Positions 1 to 6,026 of a stretch of DNA of 6,026 bases are shown piece by piece (position 1 is the first letter of the stretch; each line of letters starts with the position of its first letter). The stretch comes from Bacteroidota bacterium (lineage in GTDB: Bacteria > Bacteroidota > Bacteroidia > Bacteroidales > UBA10428). The position numbers and the translations under genes were made by a program. The notes under the pieces were generated by a model, which saw only the letters and a list, made by a program, of their open reading frames with translations, was not told the DNA's origin and searched no databases. Location of the stretch: the NCBI GenBank assembly GCA_024640925.1, contig JAHEEB010000296.1, forward strand, positions 1-6,026. Direction: 5' to 3'.

Positions 1-3000
1 AAAAGAAGAATTACGTTTAAAAGATGTCTATGGGGCATATTTCTTACGCTATGTAGCGTGGGATTTGCCAGCGCTCAAAACATTACCATTACTGGTAAGG
101 TTACTTCAGCAAGCACTTCAGAAACTTTACCGGGTGTGAATATCCTTATTCAGGGAACTACCTCGGGAACAATTACTGATGTAGAAGGAAATTTCTCTTT
201 GACAGTTCCCGACAAGAATGCTGTTCTTGTATTTTCATCTGTAGGGTACCTTAAAGAAGAAGTAGTTGTAGGTGAACAAACTGTATTAAATATTAGTTTA
301 ATCGAAGACATTCAATCCTTGGAGCAGATTGTTGTTATTGGGTATGGAACTCAGAAGAAAGGTGATATAACAAGTTCGGTTTCCTCTGTTAAACAAGATG
401 AGTTCATAAAGGGTAATGTTCAGGATGTTGGGCAGTTAATTCAAGGCAAGGTTGCAGGACTTTCCATTAGTTCTGTAAATGGCGATCCAACTGCCAACAC
501 ACAAATTCGGTTGAGGGGTAATACCACTCTTACAAGAGGTGGAAGTGATAATACAGTTTCAAACGGTAATCCTCTGATACTTATAGATAATGTACCTGGA
601 GATTTCAATGCTGTTGCTCCAGAAGATATCGAATCAATTGATGTACTTAAGGATGGCTCTGCTGCGGCTATTTATGGAACGCAGGGAACAAATGGTGTTA
701 TTCTGATAACAACCAAAAGAGCAAGTGGAAAAGCCATAAATGTTGTTGAATATTCGGGTTATGTAAGCACTCAATCTATTGCTAAGAAACTAGAAATGTC
801 AACAGCGGCTGATGTTCGCCAACAAATTGCTAATGGGTACAGAAGTGCATCATACGATTTGGATACTACAAACCATACTCGTAATACCGATTGGTTGGAA
901 GAAATAACTCGAACACCAATTAGTCATGGGCATAATTTAACATTTCGTGGAGGAAGTGAAAAAACAAATTATCTGTTTAACGGTAACTACAAAGATTTAC
1001 AGGGAATATTTCTAAAATCAAATGATAAAGTTGGAAATATCCGCCTAGACATTAATCATTCTATGTTTAACGATATAGTAAAAATCAATATTGGTGCTAA
1101 TTCCAGATTCATTAGATATGAAACTACTGCAGATGGTTATAGTTTCAATGGATATACTTATCGTCAAGCCCTGATATATAATCCTACAGCACCAATAAAA
1201 AATGAAGATGGAAGTTGGTATGAAGAAACAGGAGCCTTCAACTACGACAATCCTTTATCACGATTAAAAGAAAGTGATGGAGAAAACAGTTCGAATTGGA
1301 GTAGGGTCAACGGGTCAATCACAATTCGCCCTATAAAAGATCTAAAGTTAACGGCATTACTTTCATATAGTAAATACAATGAAGAACGCAGATACGCAGA
1401 AACTAAAAACCATATCTCAACCCTTCGATATGGCAAAAATGGGTTTGTCTCTAATGGTACAAAGGAATCAATTGATCGATTAGCTGAATTCACAGCAGAT
1501 TACACAAAAACAATTGGAAAGCACCATTTTTCTTTATTAGGTGGATATTCATATAAATATAACTGGTGGCATGATTTCTGGATTAACAATGTAGATTATC
1601 CGACTGATGCTTTTGGGTATTATGAAATTGAATTAGGTAATGGACTTACCGAAGCTAGCACATATGCCGGTGTTGGGAGTTCAGCTAATGAAAGTAACCT
1701 GATAGCATTTTTAGGCAGAGGTACCTATAGCTATGATGATAAATATCTGTTTATGGGTAGTATGCGTTACGAAGCAGCCAGCCAGCTATACGGAACCAAA
1801 GATCCATGGGGCTTGTTCCCGGCAGCATCTTTTGGCTGGAGAATTTCAAAGGAATCCTTTATGCAAAGTTTGACTTTCATTAACGATTTAAAATTAAGGG
1901 TTGGATATGGAGTAACAGGTACCCAACCTTTAAACCTATATAGAGGTATTGCCGCAATGTCTTACTCTGGAAATTTTTATTCAGACGGCGTATGGAAGCA
2001 AACTCTTGCACCCAGCCGCAATCCTAATCCATACCTGAGATGGGAAGAAAAAAAAGAAAAAGACTTAGGTTTTGATTTTACTTTATTAAATGGGAGAATT
2101 GGCGGTACATTCGACTATTATGTAAGAAAAATCGAAGGACTATTAATGGATTATACAGTACCTGTACCACCAAATCTTGTAGCAACCACTCTGGCTAATG
2201 TTGGAGAAATGGAAAACAAAGGTTTTGAGGCTTTGGTTAATATTGTTCCTGTGAAGAAAAAAAACTTTGAGTGGACAACAAGTTTTAACTTCTCAACCAA
2301 TGAAAATAAGTTAATCACTCTTTCAAATGAACTATATACAAATACTGCAGGTTACATCACAGCAGGCGGCACCGGAGAACCCATCCAGACCTATACCCAT
2401 CGCTTGGATGTGGGTGGAGAAATAGGAAATTTCTATGGATTTAAGGTTGTGGATATCTCCGATGATGGCAGATGGATATACGAAGATAAATCTGGAAACA
2501 GAGTTAATTCCGAAGATTTTGCCAGAGTTGATTCAAACAAGAAGGTATTAGGCAATGGTCTACCCAAATTCAATGCAGGATGGACAAATACCTTCCGCTA
2601 TAAGAATTTCGATTTAAGTATTTCTATGAGAGGGGCTTTTGGTTTCCAGATTTTAAATTTTGAAAGAATGTATCTTGAAAATACACAAACTGTAACTTAC
2701 AACCGTTTAAAATCTGCTTATGATAAAGTATATGGTAAAGCAATATTAAGTGCGCAAGAAGACCTTGAATTTAATAGCTATTATATCGAAGATGGAGATT
2801 ATTGGAAGATTGATAATATTACTTTTGGTTATAACTTTAAATTTAATAATAATAAGTACATTAAATCTGCACGGGTCTATGTTTCAAGTCTTAATACATA
2901 CACAATAACTAAGTATAAAGGGATAGATCCGGAAGTACAAATGGATGGGTTGGAACCAGGTAATGATTATAGGGATAAATATCCGACAACACGCACTTTC

Positions 3001-3027
3001 ACTATTGGTTTTAATGCTAACTTTTAA
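1..3027 (+). CDS. SusC/RagA-family TonB-linked outer membrane protein, 5' partial
   Basis: This is the outer-membrane TonB-dependent barrel that imports glycan fragments together with its SusD partner. The frame is open from base 1 and gives 1008 residues before the TAA at 3025-3027. The first in-frame start-type codon, GTG at 58, is not credible as a start because it falls inside a signal peptide: basic KRRITFKR, a hydrophobic stretch LWGIFLTLCSVGF, then ASA-Q as a signal peptidase I site near codon 25. The real start lies upstream of the window, probably by only a few codons. Domains in window codons: carboxypeptidase-regulatory-like beta domain about 28-103; TonB-box-like EQIVVIGYGTQKKG at 108-121; plug about 121-240 with PLILIDNVPG (191-200) and the SusC signature DIESIDVLKDGSAAAIYG (209-226); then a long beta-barrel ending in aromatic NANF. 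No STN domain precedes the beta domain, so FecR/ECF-sigma signalling is not expected. It lies 12 bp upstream of susD. Family assignment is secure; the substrate is not. Confidence 0.96.
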   Translation, partial: KRRITFKRCLWGIFLTLCSVGFASAQNITITGKVTSASTSETLPGVNILIQGTTSGTITDVEGNFSLTVPDKNAVLVFSSVGYLKEEVVVGEQTVLNISLIEDIQSLEQIVVIGYGTQKKGDITSSVSSVKQDEFIKGNVQDVGQLIQGKVAGLSISSVNGDPTANTQIRLRGNTTLTRGGSDNTVSNGNPLILIDNVPGDFNAVAPEDIESIDVLKDGSAAAIYGTQGTNGVILITTKRASGKAINVVEYSGYVSTQSIAKKLEMSTAADVRQQIANGYRSASYDLDTTNHTRNTDWLEEITRTPISHGHNLTFRGGSEKTNYLFNGNYKDLQGIFLKSNDKVGNIRLDINHSMFNDIVKINIGANSRFIRYETTADGYSFNGYTYRQALIYNPTAPIKNEDGSWYEETGAFNYDNPLSRLKESDGENSSNWSRVNGSITIRPIKDLKLTALLSYSKYNEERRYAETKNHISTLRYGKNGFVSNGTKESIDRLAEFTADYTKTIGKHHFSLLGGYSYKYNWWHDFWINNVDYPTDAFGYYEIELGNGLTEASTYAGVGSSANESNLIAFLGRGTYSYDDKYLFMGSMRYEAASQLYGTKDPWGLFPAASFGWRISKESFMQSLTFINDLKLRVGYGVTGTQPLNLYRGIAAMSYSGNFYSDGVWKQTLAPSRNPNPYLRWEEKKEKDLGFDFTLLNGRIGGTFDYYVRKIEGLLMDYTVPVPPNLVATTLANVGEMENKGFEALVNIVPVKKKNFEWTTSFNFSTNENKLITLSNELYTNTAGYITAGGTGEPIQTYTHRLDVGGEIGNFYGFKVVDISDDGRWIYEDKSGNRVNSEDFARVDSNKKVLGNGLPKFNAGWTNTFRYKNFDLSISMRGAFGFQILNFERMYLENTQTVTYNRLKSAYDKVYGKAILSAQEDLEFNSYYIEDGDYWKIDNITFGYNFKFNNNKYIKSARVYVSSLNTYTITKYKGIDPEVQMDGLEPGNDYRDKYPTTRTFTIGFNANF

Positions 3028-3039
3028 TTTTATTGAACA

Positions 3040-4710
3040 ATGAGAAAAAAGATATATTATGTATGGTTAACTGCACTGGCTCTTTTAACCATTTTACTTG
3101 TACCTTCATGTACTGAGTTAGTCAGTACAAGTCATGAAGAGATACTTGCCGATGGATTTAGTCCAAGTGATGAAGATGTTGCTGCTATTACTGCTGCTGG
3201 ATATACAAATTGGCGTAAAGTTTTACTATTCTGGGACGGTTACTGGCGTGTTCAGGAAAATTGCGCAGACGAAGTAATTACACCAGCCCGGCCAAACGGA
3301 TGGGTTGATGGAGGTAAATTCCGTCGTATGCACCGTCATACATGGACATCTAATGAGGATATAACTAATTCGACTTGGCCACGTGCATTTGCTGGAGTTG
3401 CAGATTGTAACAGAATTATTTATCAAATTGAGTCTGGATTTCTACCTTTGGAAGATGCTGCAAAAAATGCTACCATTGCTGAATTACGGGTACTTAGAGC
3501 AAGTTATTATTATGTGCTCTGCGATATGTATGGTAATGTTCCAATTGTTACAGCATTTGATGTTCCTGATGGGTTTTTACCGGAATATAATACACAGGAA
3601 GAAGTATATAATTTTATGGTTAAAGAAATTACTGAAAGTTTGCCATATCTTCCAACTGGTACTCAAGGAATTTATTATGCCCGTTTCAACCAATGGGCAG
3701 CTCGTACCTTATTGGCTAAAATATACTTAAATGCTGAAGTATACAGTGGTACAGCTCATTGGGAAGATTGCATGGCACAATGCGATTCAATTATTTCTTC
3801 TAATGCTTTTGTTTTGGAAGATGATCAAAAGAATGTCTTTATCACTGAAAACCAGGATTCTAAAGAAATTATTTTTGGGTTAGCTATTGATAGAGCTTAT
3901 ATGGAAGGTAGTACTACAGATTGGAATGGTTTTGATATACACATGCAAACACTGGAGCCTGCAAACCAGGCTACATACAATATTTCCGAGACCCCTTGGG
4001 GTGGAATGTGTGCCATACCACAATTTATTAATACTTTTGATCCAGAAGACAGCAGACTTACCAAAAATTTTATTATTGGACAGCAGTATTCTTCAAGCGG
4101 AGATAGCTTATTCTGTACTTTTAACTTTACATATCACGGAGAGGATGATAAAGGGAAACCCCTATCTTATGATAATGTTGTCCCTCCAATCGATTCAACA
4201 GCCAGAGAAATGAATGGTTATCGTTTTGGTAAATTTGAATATGAATTAGGAGCCTCTAATATTATAAATAACGATTATCCATTGTTAAGGTATGCAGATG
4301 TCTTAATGATGAAAGCTGAATGTCTTCTCAGAACAGGAAATGCAGATGAAGCAGCGACTATAGTAACACAAGTAAGAACAAGGGCATTCAAATCGAACCC
4401 CTCAAAAGCAACAGTTACTGGTGCACAACTTCAGGAAACCAGCACATATAAATATGGCTTGCGTGACGAGGGAAACCTTGGTACCACTAATGAAACTGGC
4501 ATTATCCAATATGGTCGCTTTTTAGATGAACTAGGATGGGAATTTAACCAGGAAGGTCGTCGTAGGCAGGATATGATACGATTTGGCGTTTTTACTACCA
4601 AATCATGGTTGTCTCATCCGGCACAAGGTGATGACCATACTGAATTATATCCTATACCATTGACTCAACTAGACGCAAACTCAAATCTTAAACAAAATCC
4701 AGGCTATTAA
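3040..4710 (+). CDS. SusD/RagB-family surface glycan-binding lipoprotein
   Basis: This is the extracellular lid and glycan-binding partner of the SusC barrel encoded just upstream. It has 556 residues, the usual SusD size, and appears complete. The N-terminus is a lipoprotein signal: MRKK, hydrophobic core to about residue 22, and lipobox VPSC with Cys24 as the lipidated residue, followed by TEL. The N-terminal SusD-like region includes WPRAFAGVADCNRIIYQIE and the TPR-like helix AELRVLRASYYYVLCDMYGN (about 147-166). The C-terminal RagB/SusD domain carries YPLLRYADVLMMKAE (413-427), ELGWEFNQEGRRRQDMIRFG (497-516) and the family-typical ending ELYPIPLTQLD...NLKQNPGY (535-556). The ATG at 3040 is chosen because it sits directly before the basic n-region. 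The 12-bp gap after susC, with no promoter or terminator, indicates co-transcription. Sugar specificity cannot be read from the sequence, because binding residues in this family are not conserved between substrates. Confidence 0.97.
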   Translation: MRKKIYYVWLTALALLTILLVPSCTELVSTSHEEILADGFSPSDEDVAAITAAGYTNWRKVLLFWDGYWRVQENCADEVITPARPNGWVDGGKFRRMHRHTWTSNEDITNSTWPRAFAGVADCNRIIYQIESGFLPLEDAAKNATIAELRVLRASYYYVLCDMYGNVPIVTAFDVPDGFLPEYNTQEEVYNFMVKEITESLPYLPTGTQGIYYARFNQWAARTLLAKIYLNAEVYSGTAHWEDCMAQCDSIISSNAFVLEDDQKNVFITENQDSKEIIFGLAIDRAYMEGSTTDWNGFDIHMQTLEPANQATYNISETPWGGMCAIPQFINTFDPEDSRLTKNFIIGQQYSSSGDSLFCTFNFTYHGEDDKGKPLSYDNVVPPIDSTAREMNGYRFGKFEYELGASNIINNDYPLLRYADVLMMKAECLLRTGNADEAATIVTQVRTRAFKSNPSKATVTGAQLQETSTYKYGLRDEGNLGTTNETGIIQYGRFLDELGWEFNQEGRRRQDMIRFGVFTTKSWLSHPAQGDDHTELYPIPLTQLDANSNLKQNPGY

Positions 4711-4724
4711 TAGGGCTATATATT

Positions 4725-4747
4725 GAGGTTGTCTAATGACCTCTTTT
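4725..4747 (+). terminator. Candidate intrinsic terminator after susD
   Basis: A short hairpin starts 14 bp after the susD stop. Arms GAGGTTG (4725-4731) and TGACCTC (4737-4743) form five Watson-Crick pairs plus two G-U pairs around a 5-base loop, followed at once by TTTT (4744-4747). The position suits the end of the susCD transcript. The stem is short and the T run is modest, so it may terminate only partially and allow some read-through into the downstream genes. Confidence 0.5.
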
Positions 4748-4756
4748 ATTGTCATT

Positions 4757-4790
4757 TTGAGCGGAGTCGGAAAATTTCGACTTCGCTCAA
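4757..4790. repeat. REP-like palindromic element between susD and the next gene
   Basis: A strong inverted repeat has a 13-base left arm TTGAGCGGAGTCG (4757-4769), an 8-base loop GAAAATTT and a right arm CGACTTCGCTCAA (4778-4790). The arms pair throughout except for one G-T at 4764/4783. The flank GTCATT (4751-4756) extends the left side in the style of palindromic units I recall from many Bacteroidota genomes (GTCATTtcGAGcgaAGtcGagaaat type), which are often found in intergenic regions downstream of genes. The right flank is only loosely symmetrical, which suggests a degenerate copy. The palindrome is seen directly; membership of a dispersed repeat family is from memory and cannot be tested with the single copy here. 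It could also stabilise the 3' end of the susCD mRNA. Confidence 0.65.
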
Positions 4791-4809
4791 TTGATATAAT
4801 TAAACTCTT

Positions 4810-4839
4810 TTTGTTTTACAGATTAACCTCATAATTTTC
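4810..4839 (+). promoter_or_regulatory. Weak candidate Bacteroidota promoter for the 4872 gene
   Basis: A TTTG (4810-4813) and a TAATTTTC (4832-4839) are separated by 18 bases. The primary sigma factor of Bacteroidota recognises a -33 TTTG and a -7 TAnnTTTG about 19-21 bases apart. The match is therefore one base off in the -7 box and one base short in spacing. It would start transcription roughly 25 bases before the ATG at 4872. In such AT-rich DNA similar matches occur by chance, so confidence is low. Its position between a terminator-like hairpin and a gene supports it. Confidence 0.3.
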
Positions 4840-4871
4840 CGGTTTTTTTAAACTTTATCACCTCACATTCA

Positions 4872-5432
4872 ATGGATAAACTCGATCGAAAAAACTTTAT
4901 TAAAAAGGCTTGTGCCACTACAGCCTGCATGTGTGGTTTTGGTTCTATAGTTTTCAGCAATAATAACAACAGACCAGAACCAGATATACAGGAGATAGAT
5001 CCAAGGCTGCAATTGGTGCAAAATTGGATATCATCACTTTTAGAAAACCTTCAGTCTGGCTTTGATGAAAAGAATCTGAAGCCAATAATAAAGCAAAGTT
5101 CAGTTATACACTACTCCAATTTGAAAATGGATGAGATGTTGACAGAATATGTCGGCGATTTGGAAAAATTCATCGTTTTTATAGAAGAAAAATGGGGTTG
5201 GAAGGTACAATATGATAAGGAATTGAAGATAATTGTTGCTGACGAAAATAAGAATACCTGTGTCTGCCCTATACTGGATGCAAAGAGCACTGGAACCACG
5301 GCAATTTGCTATTGTTCCGAAGGATTTGCAGAAAGTATGTTTTCTAAAGTATTAGGCATTCCGGTAAATGCAAAAGTAATATCATCGGTACGCAGAGGCG
5401 ATAAAAGCTGTAAATACGAAATGAGATTTTAA
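4872..5432 (+). CDS. Small cysteine-rich exported protein, Tat-like N-terminus, DUF6144/V4R-like C-terminus
   Basis: This is a 186-residue protein of unknown function. The N-terminus MDKLDRKNFIKKA followed by a hydrophobic stretch to about residue 28 resembles a twin-arginine signal (consensus RRxFLK), but with Arg6-Lys7 instead of Arg-Arg. Three cysteines (14, 19, 21) lie in the hydrophobic part. An Asn-rich linker (30-33) leads to a mature region of predicted mixed helix and strand. The C-terminal part has two CxC pairs, CVCP (130-133) and CYC (146-148), then the ending GIPVNAKVISSVRRGDKSCKYEM with Cys180. A closing pattern of a glycine plus 'GD..C.(F/Y).(I/M)' is typical of V4R-type small-molecule-binding domains and of DUF6144 / L-2-amino-thiazoline-4-carboxylate-hydrolase-like proteins; I assign this by eye. 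The cysteines could bind metal or a cofactor, or form disulfides. The gene lies 24 bp before the glycoside hydrolase gene, so the two are probably co-transcribed. No strong Shine-Dalgarno sequence is visible, which is common in this phylum. Confidence 0.85.
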   Translation: MDKLDRKNFIKKACATTACMCGFGSIVFSNNNNRPEPDIQEIDPRLQLVQNWISSLLENLQSGFDEKNLKPIIKQSSVIHYSNLKMDEMLTEYVGDLEKFIVFIEEKWGWKVQYDKELKIIVADENKNTCVCPILDAKSTGTTAICYCSEGFAESMFSKVLGIPVNAKVISSVRRGDKSCKYEMRF

Positions 5433-5456
5433 ATAAAAATTGCGAAAGTTCTAGAT

Positions 5457-6026
5457 ATGAAAAAAGGTTTGATATTAAATTGCTTGAGTTTTTTGGTTGT
5501 TATCCTGGCTTATGGCAGCGACCCCGACAGCTTGCAAAGCTTTAAACTTACAGAGGTAAGAATACTGGATGGTCCGTTTTACAAAGCTCAACAAGCAGAT
5601 TTAAAATATATTCTTGCACTTGATATGGACAGGTTGCTTGCACCTTATCTTAAAGAAGCCGGAATAAAGCCTCTGAAGGAAAACTATGGCAACTGGGAAA
5701 ATTCCGGTCTCGATGGACATATAGGAGGACATTACCTTTCAGCTCTATCGTTTATGTATGCAGCTACCGGCAACCAGGAACTTTTAAAACGGATAGATTT
5801 TATGATTAACTGGCTTGACAGCTGCCAGAAAAAGAATGGAAATGGATATGTTGGTGGAGTGCCAAATGGTCAGGCCCTTTGGAATGATATTGCCTCAGGC
5901 AAAGTTGATGCCGGTGGTTTTTCATTGAGCAACAGATGGGTTCCCCTGTATAATTTGCATAAATTATATGTTGGCTTACGCGATGTATACCTGGTTACAG
6001 GAAACAAGAAATCGCTTGATATTCTG
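5457..6026 (+). CDS. GH127/GH146-like (DUF1680) glycoside hydrolase, 3' partial
   Basis: The frame opens with ATG at 5457 and stays open for 190 codons to the window edge. Family members are usually above 600 residues, so about a quarter to a third is present. Characterised relatives remove terminal beta-L-arabinofuranose from plant glycans, and one GH127 branch acts on aceric acid in rhamnogalacturonan II. A signal peptide is visible: MKKG, hydrophobic core about 5-18, likely signal peptidase I cleavage after AYG (18-20). Family-typical segments follow in order: FKLTEVRILDGPFYKAQ (29-45), LDMDRLLAPYLKEAG (55-69), SGLDGHIGGHYLSALSFMYA (83-102), NGNGYVGGVPNGQALW (127-142) and WVPLYNLHKLYVGLRDVY (161-178). 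This order and the GGVPNG..LW segment look closer to GH146 (Bacteroides BT0349 type) than to bifidobacterial GH127. The catalytic cysteine and zinc ligands of the superfamily lie beyond the window and cannot be checked. The preceding 24-bp gap shows no promoter or terminator. Confidence 0.88.
   Translation, partial: MKKGLILNCLSFLVVILAYGSDPDSLQSFKLTEVRILDGPFYKAQQADLKYILALDMDRLLAPYLKEAGIKPLKENYGNWENSGLDGHIGGHYLSALSFMYAATGNQELLKRIDFMINWLDSCQKKNGNGYVGGVPNGQALWNDIASGKVDAGGFSLSNRWVPLYNLHKLYVGLRDVYLVTGNKKSLDIL

Noticed and set aside
1242..1493. Minus-strand open frame of 83 codons inside susC
   Set aside because: It lies wholly within the strongly supported SusC coding frame, has no recognisable domain, and looks like a chance antisense frame.
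3226..3426. Minus-strand open frame of 66 codons inside susD
   Set aside because: It lies within conserved SusD coding sequence and has no domain or start context of its own.
3383..4213. Two plus-strand out-of-frame open frames (3383-3730 and 3887-4213) inside susD
   Set aside because: Their translations are low-complexity hydrophobic products of reading SusD codons in another frame. The SusD frame is intact and carries family motifs throughout.
4843..4849. Run of seven T as a second intrinsic terminator
   Set aside because: No compact hairpin lies directly upstream. The only partner arm is more than 50 bases away, too far for a standard intrinsic terminator.
5111..5299. Minus-strand open frame of 62 codons inside the cysteine-rich protein gene
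   Set aside because: It is antisense to a gene with a coherent signal and C-terminal motif and has no independent support.
5433..5456. Separate promoter for the glycoside hydrolase
   Set aside because: The 24-bp gap is too short for a full -33/-7 promoter plus leader, and no TAnnTTTG match is visible in it.
5457..5520. Lipoprotein signal at Cys9 of the glycoside hydrolase
   Set aside because: Cys9 is too close to the N-terminus and the preceding residues ILN do not form a lipobox. A signal peptidase I site after AYG fits better.
1..6026. CRISPR array, tRNA, rRNA, or insertion-sequence genes
   Set aside because: No regularly spaced direct repeats, cloverleaf-like segments, rRNA motifs or transposase-like protein were seen. 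Coding and short intergenic stretches account for the window.

Overview
The window is AT-rich bacterial DNA from a member of the Bacteroidota. The evidence is an adjacent SusC/SusD pair (TonB-linked outer-membrane porin plus surface glycan-binding lipoprotein), A-rich translation starts without strong Shine-Dalgarno sequences, and a glycan-degrading enzyme gene downstream. This is the core of a polysaccharide utilization locus (PUL). Genus and species cannot be read from the sequence. All genes found are on the + strand.

Layout: (1) Positions 1-3027 hold a susC-like gene that is already open at the first base. Its true start codon lies just upstream of the window, and the first codons seen encode the signal peptide. 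(2) After a 12-bp gap, 3040-4710 is a complete susD-like lipoprotein gene. (3) Positions 4711-4871 are a 161-bp non-coding stretch. It holds a terminator-like hairpin, a strong 13-bp-arm palindrome resembling the REP-like elements scattered in Bacteroidota genomes, and a weak candidate Bacteroidota promoter. (4) Positions 4872-5432 encode a 186-residue cysteine-rich exported protein with a Tat-like N-terminus and a C-terminal region resembling V4R / DUF6144 / ATC-hydrolase-type small domains. (5) After 24 bp, an open gene starts at 5457 and runs off the window end. It encodes the N-terminal 190 residues of a DUF1680 glycoside hydrolase (GH127/GH146 group, beta-L-arabinofuranosidase-like).

How the genes fit together: SusD on the cell surface captures an oligosaccharide and hands it to the SusC barrel, which imports it in a TonB-dependent way. 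The exported GH127/GH146-like enzyme would then trim terminal L-arabinofuranose or related sugars. The predicted substrate is therefore an L-arabinose-containing plant or algal glycan such as pectic arabinan, arabinogalactan or a glycoprotein; this is inference from one partial enzyme. The least understood element is the small cysteine-rich protein placed directly before the hydrolase. It probably shares a transcript with the hydrolase and may be separated from susCD by a terminator.
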